From the NCBI GenBank assembly GCA_009781445.1, contig WQYD01000017.1:1-32764 (forward strand): a stretch of 32,764 nt of DNA, given 5' to 3'. The DNA comes from Bacillota bacterium. GTDB taxonomy: Bacteria > Bacillota > Clostridia > Christensenellales > DTU072. This document shows positions 1-9,039 of the stretch, piece after piece. The notes beneath the pieces are model-generated. The model had not been told where the DNA came from and did no database searches. It saw only the letters and a list, made by a program, of their open reading frames with translations. The position numbers and the translations under genes were made by a program. How positions within the stretch are numbered: position 1 is the stretch's first letter; every line of letters starts with the position of its first letter.

Positions 1-1
1 C

Positions 2-994
2 GTTAATGAAGTTTACAAAATCGGTGGCTTTCCGTTTGTTCAGCTAAATGATTCGCGCGTTAACCGCGAGGTTATGAAAGGAATGAGTAAAGAACTTGCC
101 GAGTTTAAAGCAAAGTACGAATCGTTCCGCATGAGGGAAATGGACGCGTATATCGGAATCCGTGGCGGAAACAATGTGTACGAACTTAAGGATATTGATA
201 GGGATAATATTAAAAATTATGAACTTTATTACCAGCACCCCGTTCACCATGAATTGCGTGTGAAAAAAACCAAATGGGTTGTGCTAAGATACCCCACAGA
301 GGGCATGGCGCAAAGCGCGGGCATGAGTACAGAAAGTTTTGAAGATTACTATTTTAATGTGTGCAACCTTGATTACGCCAAAATGGATAAAGCCATGGAC
401 GCGCTTAAAGCCCTGATGCTTAAAACGGATAAAGTGCACATTGTTGCAAAAGATACCGATATTTCATTCAGCATAAAGGGAATCGGCGTTAAAAAGTGTT
501 CGGGACACATGAACATTCCTGACGGCGAAGTTTATTCCGCACCTGTGAAAAACAGCGTAAACGGCATAATCACCTATAATGCACCCTCTGTGAAAAGCGG
601 GATTGAATTTAAAGAGGTTATGCTTGAATTTAAGAACGGCAAAATTATCAAAGCCACCGCAAACGAAACCGAAGCCCTAAATAAGATTTTGGATACAGAC
701 GAAGGCGCACGCTATATCGGTGAATTTGCAATAGGGGTTAACCCTTATATCACAAAGCCGATAGGGGACATTTTGTTTGACGAAAAGATTACAGGTTCAA
801 TCCACTTCACCCCCGGTTCATGCTATGACGATTGCGACAACGGAAACCAAAGCGCAATCCATTGGGATTTAGTGCTTATCCAAACCCCCGAATACGGCGG
901 TGGCGAAATTTATTTTGATAGCGTTCTGATAAGAAAAGACGGTATTTTTGTTACAAAAGAATTGCTTGGGCTTAATCCCGAAAATCTAAAATAA
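2..994 (+). CDS. M29-family (AmpS/PepS-like) aminopeptidase, 5'-truncated by window edge
   Basis: Frame is open from nt 2 (VNEVYKIGGFPFVQLNDSRVNREVMKGM...) through the listed ORF; C-terminal metal-site-like motifs GSIHFTPGSCYDDCDNGNQSAIHWDLV typical of M29 aminopeptidases. Confidence 0.85.
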   Translation, partial: VNEVYKIGGFPFVQLNDSRVNREVMKGMSKELAEFKAKYESFRMREMDAYIGIRGGNNVYELKDIDRDNIKNYELYYQHPVHHELRVKKTKWVVLRYPTEGMAQSAGMSTESFEDYYFNVCNLDYAKMDKAMDALKALMLKTDKVHIVAKDTDISFSIKGIGVKKCSGHMNIPDGEVYSAPVKNSVNGIITYNAPSVKSGIEFKEVMLEFKNGKIIKATANETEALNKILDTDEGARYIGEFAIGVNPYITKPIGDILFDEKITGSIHFTPGSCYDDCDNGNQSAIHWDLVLIQTPEYGGGEIYFDSVLIRKDGIFVTKELLGLNPENLK

Positions 995-1060
995 GTACGA
1001 AGTACAAGATACGAAGTACGAATTATGGATTAATTCAGAATTCAGAATGCAGAATTATGG
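994..1060. repeat. Heptamer-phased repeat: AGTACGA-AGTACAA-GATACGA-AGTACGA-ATTATGG, then ATTCAGA-ATTCAGA-ATGCAGA-ATTATGG
   Basis: Read directly; 7-nt period starting at the stop codon of the upstream CDS. Confidence 0.85.
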
Positions 1061-1087
1061 ATTCCAAATCTCATTAATGGATAATCC
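1059..1087 (+). repeat. Copy of recurring intergenic core (GGATTCCAAATCTCATTAATGGATAATCC)
   Basis: Similar to 1836-1879 (reverse), 15488-15511, 20358-20380, 29671-29710, 31155-31189. Confidence 0.6.
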
Positions 1088-1094
1088 TTATAAA

Positions 1095-1296
1095 GCCCCA
1101 GAGGGGCGCGATGTGCATAACCGCGGGTGAAACCCGTGGCTAAGCGACAGTACAACAAGCTAACCCACACAAACAAAGCCCACCCTTCTGCCAACGGCAG
1201 AAGGGTGGGCTTTGTGTTGCTATCCGCGTATCTTCGCCTTACCCCGCGCTTCGCTACCGCTTGCACGGGGTTATGCACATTTCACCCCTACGGGGT
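1095..1296. repeat. About 200-bp palindromic intergenic element with nested inverted repeats
   Basis: Terminal hairpins GCCCC-AGA-GGGGC (1095-1107) and ACCCC-TAC-GGGGT (1284-1296); inverted 12-mers ATGTGCATAACC (1111-1122) / GGTTATGCACAT (1269-1280); central perfect 20-bp hairpin. Confidence 0.75.
1173..1215. repeat. Perfect 20-bp inverted repeat with 3-nt loop (ACAAAGCCCACCCTTCTGCC-AAC-GGCAGAAGGGTGGGCTTTGT)
   Basis: Direct sequence complementarity, centre of the palindromic element. Confidence 0.9.
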
Positions 1297-1356
1297 TCTA
1301 TTGGGAATTGATTCTACCGTTGTGCGTTGTGCGCTGAAGAACAATTTTCCACTCAC

Positions 1357-1665
1357 TCATAGCAAGGCTTCCTTTTTAAGTTCGCTTTTAAACTCGCTAA
1401 GGCTAACGCACTTGCCCGATTCATAACTTTTTACCGCTTTTTCTATAAGCATATTAAATTCCCCGTCTGTAAGCGATAAAAGCGAGGTTGGTTCGTTGCA
1501 AGGTAAAGCCATTTCAAAAGGGATTTTTTTGTGCAAAGCAATTTGGCGCAGATATATGTTCATTGCGGTAGACATTGATATACCAAGCTGATTAAGCACC
1601 GTTTCGGCTTGTTCTTTAATAAAAGGTTCTACCCTCGTCATAACATTTGAAGATTTTGATAGCAT
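1357..1665 (-). CDS. RelB/DinJ-family antitoxin, no adjacent toxin
   Basis: EPFIKEQAETVLNQLGISMSTAMNIYLRQIALHKKIPFEM is typical RelB/DinJ RHH; listed ORF begins with GTG at 1674, ATG at 1665 has AGAGG SD upstream. Confidence 0.85.
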   Translation of the reverse strand: MLSKSSNVMTRVEPFIKEQAETVLNQLGISMSTAMNIYLRQIALHKKIPFEMALPCNEPTSLLSLTDGEFNMLIEKAVKSYESGKCVSLSEFKSELKKEALL

Positions 1666-1709
1666 AATTTGCACCTCTCACACTCATAGTATGTTTTTTG
1701 TTTAAGCTA

Positions 1710-1738
1710 ATTATACTAAATTGTATTGCATAATGCAA
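1710..1738 (-). promoter_or_regulatory. Predicted sigma70-type promoter/operator of the relB-like gene
   Basis: Minus strand TTGCAT-17-TATAAT; -35 overlaps palindrome TTGCAT-A-ATGCAA (1726-1738). Confidence 0.6.
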
Positions 1739-1815
1739 GCATATTTGTGGGAATTAATAAATTCGCCCTTATTAATAATTGATTTAGTGCTAATAATTTG
1801 GTATGCTTGTTTTGG

Positions 1816-1848
1816 GATTAATTCAGAATTCAGAATTCAGAATTATGG
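1816..1848. repeat. Heptamer array ATTCAGA x3 + ATTATGG
   Basis: Read directly at 1821-1848. Confidence 0.85.
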
Positions 1849-1879
1849 ATTAATTAACTAATAATGATATTTAGAATCC
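1836..1879 (-). repeat. Copy of recurring intergenic core, reverse orientation
   Basis: Reverse complement GGATTCTAAATATCATTATTAGTTAATTAATCCATAATTCTGAA, near-identical to 29671-29710 plus 4 nt. Confidence 0.75.
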
Positions 1880-1883
1880 ACCC

Positions 1884-1911
1884 CTGCAACCTGCAACCTG
1901 CAACCTGCACC
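1884..1911. repeat. Heptamer array CTGCAAC x3 + CTGCACC
   Basis: Read directly; causes a spurious N-terminal extension of the downstream ORF. Confidence 0.9.
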
Positions 1912-1926
1912 CTCAAAAGGAAAGAA

Positions 1927-3141
1927 ATGAAAAATCAAAAAGAAACGAAACTAAAAAAACCGAATATATTTCTATTCATGATAATTTTACCGCTTTTTAA
2001 ACTTACGGCGCGGTTTTTGTTCAATGCGCGGTTTAGAAGGGACAAGCGCGTTAAAAAGTTAAAATCACCTTTTATTGTGCTTGGCACGCATTCTTCACTT
2101 CCAGATGTGGGGTTGATTACGGTGGCACTTTCAAGAAGGCTTAATATTGTTTGTGGCAGAGATGTGTTTAGTTGGGGTTGGGTTAAGCCGATTCAAAACG
2201 CACTTGGGCTTTTGAGGATTAGCCAATTTTCTATGGATTTATCCAGCCTGAGAATTATGAAAAAGGCAACCGAACAGGGGCTTAATTTGCTTCTTTGCCC
2301 CGAGGGAAAAATTTCAATTGACGGCAGAAATCTACATTACCTTTCGCCGTCATTAAGTAAACTTTTAAAAATGCTTGGTGTCCCTGTGGTTTTTGTGCAT
2401 AGCAACGGCGGACACAGTTCCGTGCCGAAGTGGCACAAGGGCGGAATCAGGCGCGGTAAGGTGCTAACCGAAACCAAACTTTTATTTACCGCCGAAGAAG
2501 TAAAAAGCCTGCCTGCAACCGAAATGCAGAACACACTAATAAAGCATTTTACCTATAACGATCACGAATATCAAAGGGAAAACAAAATTCGCTTTAAATC
2601 CAAAAACCCTGCTTTGGGATTACATTTCATTCTGTTTAAATGCCCAAAGTGCTTAAAAGAATATGAAAACGAATCTACAGAACACCAACTGATTTGCAAT
2701 AGTTGTGGCAACACGGTAACCTACACAGAGTACGGCGAAATCATTCCCGATAACGGTAGCCTTGCCTTTGCAGGGATAGACGATTGGTACGATTTTCAAA
2801 GAGAATCAATTAAAAATGAGGTTACGGCGGAAGGTTTTTATGAATCCCACCCAGTGGTTTGGGAACAAAACTTAGGCAGTGAGTACACCGAATGCGGTGA
2901 GGGCGAACTCTATATAAACCACGAACAAATAGGCTTTAAGGGTATAGATTTAAACGGCGAACCCATAGAATTTGCCACCCCCCTCAAAACACTTCACACA
3001 ATTGTGCAAAAAACAAAGGAAGCCGTGGATTTAACCGTGAACGGAATTATCCATAGGTTTTACTTTAGGGAACAAAAATACAGCGTGAGGTACACGCTGT
3101 TAGTTGAGGAAAGTTTTAGAAAAATCAACGAAATTATTTAA
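1927..3141 (+). CDS. PlsC-like lysophospholipid acyltransferase with internal zinc-ribbon and extra C-terminal region
   Basis: GTHSSLPDVG (HX4D) and LCPEGKIS motifs; CPKC...CNSCG; ATG at 1927 preceded by AGGAAAG. Confidence 0.75.
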   Translation: MKNQKETKLKKPNIFLFMIILPLFKLTARFLFNARFRRDKRVKKLKSPFIVLGTHSSLPDVGLITVALSRRLNIVCGRDVFSWGWVKPIQNALGLLRISQFSMDLSSLRIMKKATEQGLNLLLCPEGKISIDGRNLHYLSPSLSKLLKMLGVPVVFVHSNGGHSSVPKWHKGGIRRGKVLTETKLLFTAEEVKSLPATEMQNTLIKHFTYNDHEYQRENKIRFKSKNPALGLHFILFKCPKCLKEYENESTEHQLICNSCGNTVTYTEYGEIIPDNGSLAFAGIDDWYDFQRESIKNEVTAEGFYESHPVVWEQNLGSEYTECGEGELYINHEQIGFKGIDLNGEPIEFATPLKTLHTIVQKTKEAVDLTVNGIIHRFYFREQKYSVRYTLLVEESFRKINEII

Positions 3142-3152
3142 ATTCTTTAAGG

Positions 3153-3770
3153 CTATTTTCCCTCTATGGATTTTTCGTCAAGGTATGTTGCAAGAAAATC
3201 TGCGGTATGCAACATTACGGCAAGGGGATATTTTGCCATGGCTGAGGACAAAGCAAAACTTTTGGCGCGTTCGTCAAAACCGCCCATGTGCCAATTTATT
3301 GCCATTGCTTCCTCGCGTGAAAGCCTTATAAATCCGCTAACTATGTAAACTGATTTTTCGCCGTGTCCGTAAGGCAAATCTTCTTCCACCTTGTAAAACG
3401 GTTCTTTAACCCATGCGCCTGTTGAATCTTTTACATTTCTGTAATCCACTTTGTAAGTGCCTATTTTGCAGGCGTCATGCAGAAGTGAAACCAAAGCCAC
3501 CGTTTCGTGGGAATACACATTTTCCCAATCTTCCCCATATTCCTTTTCAACAAGAGAAACAAGCCTTTTGTACACATTTATGCTGTGCTTAATAAGTCCC
3601 GATTCCTCGGCAAGGTGAAATCTTGTGCTTGCAGGTGCTGTGCAAAAATCACTTTTCTTAAGATAATCAAGAAGTTTATCCGCGCCTGCTCTTTCAATAA
3701 AGGCTTCGTAAATTTCGCAAAATTCTTCTATCGGGTTTTGCTTTATATCCTTAATTTGCTGTTTTTTCAT
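3153..3770 (-). CDS. HD-domain phosphohydrolase-like protein
   Basis: LIKHSINVYKRL...ALVSLLHDACKIGTY HD signature; 4-nt overlap with purL. Confidence 0.75.
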   Translation of the reverse strand: MKKQQIKDIKQNPIEEFCEIYEAFIERAGADKLLDYLKKSDFCTAPASTRFHLAEESGLIKHSINVYKRLVSLVEKEYGEDWENVYSHETVALVSLLHDACKIGTYKVDYRNVKDSTGAWVKEPFYKVEEDLPYGHGEKSVYIVSGFIRLSREEAMAINWHMGGFDERAKSFALSSAMAKYPLAVMLHTADFLATYLDEKSIEGK

Positions 3771-6700
3771 TTAAAATACTTCACCCCGTTCTTAAATATA
3801 TTCATATCAAAATTCTCATTCATGTTCAAATAAAGGTTATCCTGCCAGCGTTCGCTATGCCCCATTTTGCCAAGAATTCTGCCGTTTTCAGAGATAATTC
3901 CCTCAATAGCCATAACAGAACCGTTAGGATTAAAGGGGGCAACCATGGTTGCATTTCCTGAAAAATCCACATATTGCGTGGCAATTTGGTTATTTTCTAT
4001 AATTTTTTCAAGTTCATTTCCGCTTGCGGTAAACCTGCCTTCACCGTGAGAAATCGGCACGGCGAATGTATCACCCACCTTAAAGCTACTTAGCCACGGC
4101 GAAGCATTTGAAGCAATTCTTATCCGCGAAATTGTGGAAATGTGGCGGTTAAGCGCATTATATGTAAGCGTGGGCGAAGTTTTGGTTAGCCTTTTAATTT
4201 CGCCGTAAGGCAGTAGCCCAAGTTTAACAAGTGCTTGAAAGCCGTTACAAATGCCGAGGATTAAACCGTCCCGCTCATTTAAAAGTTTGTGAACTTCCTC
4301 GCAAACCCTTGGGTTTCTGAACATGGAAGCAATGAATTTACCGCTACCGTCTGGTTCGTCCCCGCCTGAGAACCCCCCTGGGAAAGCAATAATGTTGCAT
4401 TCCGAAATTGACTTTTGCAAACGCGCTACGGTATCCGCAATGTCTTTTCCGCTTAAGTTTTTAACCACAAGGATTTCCGCTTTCGCGCCTTCGCGTTCAA
4501 AACGCTTTGCGGTATCGTATTCGCAGTTTGTGCCGGGGAACACAGGGATTAACACCTTAGGTTTTGCCACGGAAGCACCTTTGAAAGGCTTAAATCCGCT
4601 TGGCTTTGTTTCATTTAAACCCGCGTTAAAGACTTCTTTATCTTCCACTTGCTTTTCTGTGGGGTAAATTACGCTATGCCCCGAAAGGATTTCAATTGCC
4701 TCATTTAGGGGGATAAACGCGCTTTCACCCTCAAATGTTATAAGCGGTTCGCTATTTTTATCAAGAGAATTACCCGCGCCGATTTCTGCGATAAATTCGG
4801 ATTTAAATTCAGCGAAAGGTTTAATATCCTTAACCGCGATAATTAAATCCCCAAGGCGCGTTTCAAAATGTTCCCCAATTAAAGGGGCAAAGTGAACACC
4901 AAGGTTATTTCCGATAGCGGATTTTATAACCGCAGAAACCGCACCGCCTGATTCCGTAACCGTGGCAGAAGTAATGTTGCCTGCCCTGATTTGTTCTGTT
5001 ACCGTGTTAAATAATTTTACCAAATACTCAAATTTAGGTAACAGTTTGCAGGTTATCGGTAACCTATACACCCTATCTTTCGCTTTAAATACATTTGTTA
5101 TAAGTTCACCCCCGTTTCCTGTGCCAAGGGCGAAAGATATTAGCGTGTTCGGAACATCGTGGTTTTCGTAGCTTCCGCTCATGCTGTCCTTTCCGCCGAT
5201 TGCAGGGGTGCTAAGCCCGTATTGTGCGTAAAGCGCGCCAAGTAATGCGGAATAAGGTTCGCCGAATCTTAAGGGGTTGTTATTAAGCCTTAAGAAAAAT
5301 TCTTGCAATGTAAGCCTGATTTTATCAAGGCTGACGCCTGAAGCAATAAGTTTGGCAACAGACGCGGTAACCGCGTAAACACTGCCGATAAAGGGGTTAT
5401 CGTCTGTAAGTTGTGCGTTAAAAGCCCACGAACAAACGGTGGAAGTATCGGTTTTTCCTGCGGTGGGAAGTTTTGATGCCATAGTTAGCGCAGGGGTAAG
5501 CTGATTTTTTCCGCCAAAGGGCATGAACAGCGTTCCTGCACCGATAGTGCTGTCAAAAGTTTCGCTTTGCCCCCTTTGAAGCATTACATTTTTATCCTTA
5601 AGGATTTCTTTAACCGCGCCAAGAGTGTCGCCTGTGCTTAATTTTTCTTTAACCTCAGGCGAATAAGTTTCAAACAATCCGTCCTTTTTAAATGTACGGC
5701 ACTTTACGCTTGCGGTTTGCTTTACGCCGTTTGTATCTAAAAAACTTCTCTCAATATCTGCAACGGTGTTGCCTTTGTTAAACATTCTTAACCGCTTTAA
5801 ATCCGTCACAACGGCTACGCGCACAGCTTCAAGGTTTTCTTCCCTTGCAAGTTCTAAAAATTTATCCGCGTCCTTTTCTGCCACAACTACCGCCATTCTT
5901 TCCTGCGATTCCGAAATAGCGGTTTCGGTAACGGTAAGCCCCTTATACTTCTTTGGAATTTTATCAAGATAAATATCCAACCCCTCGGATAGTTCGCCGA
6001 TAGCAACCGAAACACCGCCCGCGCCGAAGTCATTGCATTTCTTAATCAGCGTAGTTGCTTCTTTGTTTCTGAAAAAGCGTTGGATTTTCCTTTCCGTTAG
6101 GGGATTTCCTTTTTGAACCTCAGCACCGCAAAGGCTAACGCTTTCTTTATTGTGCGCTTTGGAAGAACCTGTTGCGCCACCGCAACCGTCCCGCCCCGTT
6201 TCACCGCCGAGAAGAATGATAATATCGCCTGCTTCAGGTGCTTTGCGGATTACATTTTCGGCAGGCGCGCCACCCACCACGAAGCCAGTTTCAAGGCGTT
6301 TTGCCACATATTTATCATGGTAAACTTCATTTACAATGCCTGTGGCAAGCCCGATTTGGTTGCCGTAAGAGGAAAAGCCCGCGGTGGCGGTTTTTGAAAT
6401 TACGCGTTGCGGAAGTTTGCCTTGAAGGGTTTCTTCAATAGGCTTGAACACATTGCCTGCGCCTGTTATGCGCATTGCTTGGTACACATAAACCCTGCCC
6501 GAAAGCGGATCACGGATTGCACCGCCGAGGCAGGTTGCCGCACCGCCGAAAGGTTCAATTTCGGTTGGGTGATTGTGAGTTTCGTTTTTAAACATTACAA
6601 GCCAATCTTCGGGCTTGCCGTCTATCGTGGCTTTAACCTTAATGGAACACGCGTTAATTTCATCACTTAAATCAAGATCGTTTAGCTTTCCTTCCTTTTT

Positions 6701-7534
6701 TAAAATCTTACCGCCGATTGTGGCAATGTCCATAAGGCACACATATTTTTCGGGGCGATCTTTGTAAATTTCTTTAAAAAGCCTTTCATAAAGCGCACTG
6801 CCTTCCTTAACCTCGGGGTTTTCGCCGTTATCAATATCCGTAAGTTCGGTTAAAAATGTGGTGTGCCTGCAATGATCACTCCAATAAGTATCAATAAGTT
6901 TAATTTCGGTTAAAGAGGGTTCTCTGTTAACTGATTTAAAATAATCCCTAACAAACCTTAAATCCGCCGTACTCATGGCAAAGCCGGTTTCTTTGTGGTA
7001 TTTATCACAAGCGGAATCACTCATGCCTATAAAGCCCTTTAAAAAATCAATTCCGTCTGCGTCAGCATAAACCTCAGCAAGCGTTTTGGGCTTTTTGGGG
7101 GACGCCTCTTTGGAATCAGTGGGGTTAATTAAATATTTTGCAATTTTAACAAGATCTTTTTTATTTATTCCGCTTATCGCATAAACTGTGGCACACCTTA
7201 CTTTGGGGCGGGGCTTGTTAAGCAAAAGTTCTGCACATTGTTCTGCGCTATCCGCGCGTTGATCGTACTGCCCTTTAAGAAATTCCGTAGCCAAAATTTC
7301 ATAGCCTTTAAGTTTTGGCAGTTCTTCATAAAAAACGGTGTCGCAAGGGGGTTCGCTAAAAACATTTTCAACCGCGCTTTCAAAATCGGCTTCACAAAGC
7401 CCCTCAATATCGTATCTAATAAAAATGCGCAAATCTTTTGCGTCAATTTTTAAAACATTTGTGATTTCACCAAAAACTTTTTTTGCAGGAATATCAAAGC
7501 CCGCTCTTTTTTCCACAAAAATTCTTTTAACCAT
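3767..7534 (-). CDS. purL: Phosphoribosylformylglycinamidine synthase, single-chain PurL with C-terminal glutaminase domain
   Basis: SDHCRHTTFLTEL, FKNETHNHPTEIEPFGGAATCLGG, PVFPGTNCEYDTAKRFEREGA, GICNGFQALVKLGLLP, SHGEGRF; SD GGAGGG. Confidence 0.95.
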   Translation of the reverse strand: MVKRIFVEKRAGFDIPAKKVFGEITNVLKIDAKDLRIFIRYDIEGLCEADFESAVENVFSEPPCDTVFYEELPKLKGYEILATEFLKGQYDQRADSAEQCAELLLNKPRPKVRCATVYAISGINKKDLVKIAKYLINPTDSKEASPKKPKTLAEVYADADGIDFLKGFIGMSDSACDKYHKETGFAMSTADLRFVRDYFKSVNREPSLTEIKLIDTYWSDHCRHTTFLTELTDIDNGENPEVKEGSALYERLFKEIYKDRPEKYVCLMDIATIGGKILKKEGKLNDLDLSDEINACSIKVKATIDGKPEDWLVMFKNETHNHPTEIEPFGGAATCLGGAIRDPLSGRVYVYQAMRITGAGNVFKPIEETLQGKLPQRVISKTATAGFSSYGNQIGLATGIVNEVYHDKYVAKRLETGFVVGGAPAENVIRKAPEAGDIIILLGGETGRDGCGGATGSSKAHNKESVSLCGAEVQKGNPLTERKIQRFFRNKEATTLIKKCNDFGAGGVSVAIGELSEGLDIYLDKIPKKYKGLTVTETAISESQERMAVVVAEKDADKFLELAREENLEAVRVAVVTDLKRLRMFNKGNTVADIERSFLDTNGVKQTASVKCRTFKKDGLFETYSPEVKEKLSTGDTLGAVKEILKDKNVMLQRGQSETFDSTIGAGTLFMPFGGKNQLTPALTMASKLPTAGKTDTSTVCSWAFNAQLTDDNPFIGSVYAVTASVAKLIASGVSLDKIRLTLQEFFLRLNNNPLRFGEPYSALLGALYAQYGLSTPAIGGKDSMSGSYENHDVPNTLISFALGTGNGGELITNVFKAKDRVYRLPITCKLLPKFEYLVKLFNTVTEQIRAGNITSATVTESGGAVSAVIKSAIGNNLGVHFAPLIGEHFETRLGDLIIAVKDIKPFAEFKSEFIAEIGAGNSLDKNSEPLITFEGESAFIPLNEAIEILSGHSVIYPTEKQVEDKEVFNAGLNETKPSGFKPFKGASVAKPKVLIPVFPGTNCEYDTAKRFEREGAKAEILVVKNLSGKDIADTVARLQKSISECNIIAFPGGFSGGDEPDGSGKFIASMFRNPRVCEEVHKLLNERDGLILGICNGFQALVKLGLLPYGEIKRLTKTSPTLTYNALNRHISTISRIRIASNASPWLSSFKVGDTFAVPISHGEGRFTASGNELEKIIENNQIATQYVDFSGNATMVAPFNPNGSVMAIEGIISENGRILGKMGHSERWQDNLYLNMNENFDMNIFKNGVKYFK

Positions 7535-7549
7535 AATCCCTCCAAAAAT

Positions 7550-8941
7550 CTATTCTTTGCCAACCTTGGGCGCAACCTTAGTTACCTCGCAAGGATACTT
7601 CCCTTCAAAACAGCCTGCGCAAAAATCCGTGCTTTTCCCAAGGCAAGCCTTGCGAAGTTCGGGCAGAGGAAGATAATTAAGGCTATCCGCGCCGATTATT
7701 TTGCAAATTTCGTCCTTATCGTTGAAGCAGGCTATCATTTGATCACTTGCTTCAAGATCAACCCCGAAATAGCAAGCGTGCTTAACCATGGGGGACGCAA
7801 TAAGCATATGCACCTCTTTTGCACCGTTACGGCGAAGCAGTTTTATAATTTTCCTGCTTGTTGTACCCCTTACAATGGAATCGTCTATTAAAATAATGCG
7901 CTTGCCTTCCACATTGCTTTTAAAGGCGGAAAGTTTAACCTTTACGCTTGTTTCGCGCAAGGCTTGCGTGGGTTCAATAAAAGTTCTGCCGATATAGCGG
8001 TTTTTAATGAGTGCGTCCACAAAGGGAATCTTACTTGTATCCGAATAACCGCGTGCGGCGGCGAGTGCGGAATCAGGCACACCTGCCACAACATCTGCAT
8101 CAATTTTATAAAGATTTGCAAGAATTTTTCCTGAGGTGTAGCGGGTGTTATAAACGCTTACGCCGTCTATAGTGGAATCGTTCCTCGCAAGATAAACATA
8201 TTCAAAAATGCAAAGTTTTCTCTTAGAACCGTTATACATGGTGGATTTAATCTCACCGCCGTCTATCATTATGATTTCCCCAGGGGTAACATCTCTTAGA
8301 AGTTCGGCATCTACCGCGTCCAGCGCGCAAGATTCACTGGCAATCAAAATATCGTCCTCGCGCTTGCCGATTGCAAGGGGTTTAATTCCCATGGAATCTC
8401 TTGCGCAATAAAGTTTGTTTTCCGCAAGCACCACAAGCGAAAATGCACCCTTAAGCTGTTTGCAGGCTTTAATTATTCCTTCCTCTATGCTGTTCTTACT
8501 GTGAAAATTGATTAACGCCGCCAAAACTTCGCTGTTAACAGAACTTTGAAAAATCTGCCCTGCGGAAAGCATTTGTTCTTTAATTTCTTGGGCGTTTAGC
8601 AAACTGCCGTTGTACGCAACCGCCATTCGTCCGCGCCTGCCGTAAAAAACAACGGGTTGCGCATTGATAACATGGCTTGTGGTTTCGGGGCTGTACCTCA
8701 CATGCCCTATGCCTGCGTTGCTTCTTGGGAATTTTTTTAAGCCGTCTTCCGCAAAAATGTTATTCACAAGCCCCATTTCCTTATAATAAGAAACTGCACT
8801 TGTGCCGTCCTGCACGGCGATTCCCGCGCTTTGCTGTCCGCGGTGCTGAAGCGCGAACAAGCCGAAATAAATCTCTTTAGCGATATCTTTTTTCTGAGGG
8901 CTGTAAACCCCAAAAATTCCGCATTCCTCTTTAACACTCAT
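7550..8941 (-). CDS. purF: Amidophosphoribosyltransferase
   Basis: MSVKEECGIFGVYS, FALQHRGQQSAGIA, IDDSIVRGTTSRKI; ATG at 8941 preceded by AAGGGGA. Confidence 0.95.
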   Translation of the reverse strand: MSVKEECGIFGVYSPQKKDIAKEIYFGLFALQHRGQQSAGIAVQDGTSAVSYYKEMGLVNNIFAEDGLKKFPRSNAGIGHVRYSPETTSHVINAQPVVFYGRRGRMAVAYNGSLLNAQEIKEQMLSAGQIFQSSVNSEVLAALINFHSKNSIEEGIIKACKQLKGAFSLVVLAENKLYCARDSMGIKPLAIGKREDDILIASESCALDAVDAELLRDVTPGEIIMIDGGEIKSTMYNGSKRKLCIFEYVYLARNDSTIDGVSVYNTRYTSGKILANLYKIDADVVAGVPDSALAAARGYSDTSKIPFVDALIKNRYIGRTFIEPTQALRETSVKVKLSAFKSNVEGKRIILIDDSIVRGTTSRKIIKLLRRNGAKEVHMLIASPMVKHACYFGVDLEASDQMIACFNDKDEICKIIGADSLNYLPLPELRKACLGKSTDFCAGCFEGKYPCEVTKVAPKVGKE

Positions 8942-9039
8942 AATCTTTAGTCCCCTTACGGTATTCAACGGTGTGTGTGTTTTGGGTATTTCTTCTTTGA
9001 TTTAATTTTAACATTTTAGCGCATACTAAAGCAAATAAA

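Noticed and set aside
1042-1426. ORFs 1042-1278 (-) and 1127-1426 (+) as genes or as the missing RelE toxin
   Set aside because: Both lie largely on the palindromic element and neither resembles RelE/YafQ.
3867-7676. Plus-strand ORFs across purL/purF
   Set aside because: Short antisense ORFs without family signatures; purL and purF on the minus strand are unambiguous.
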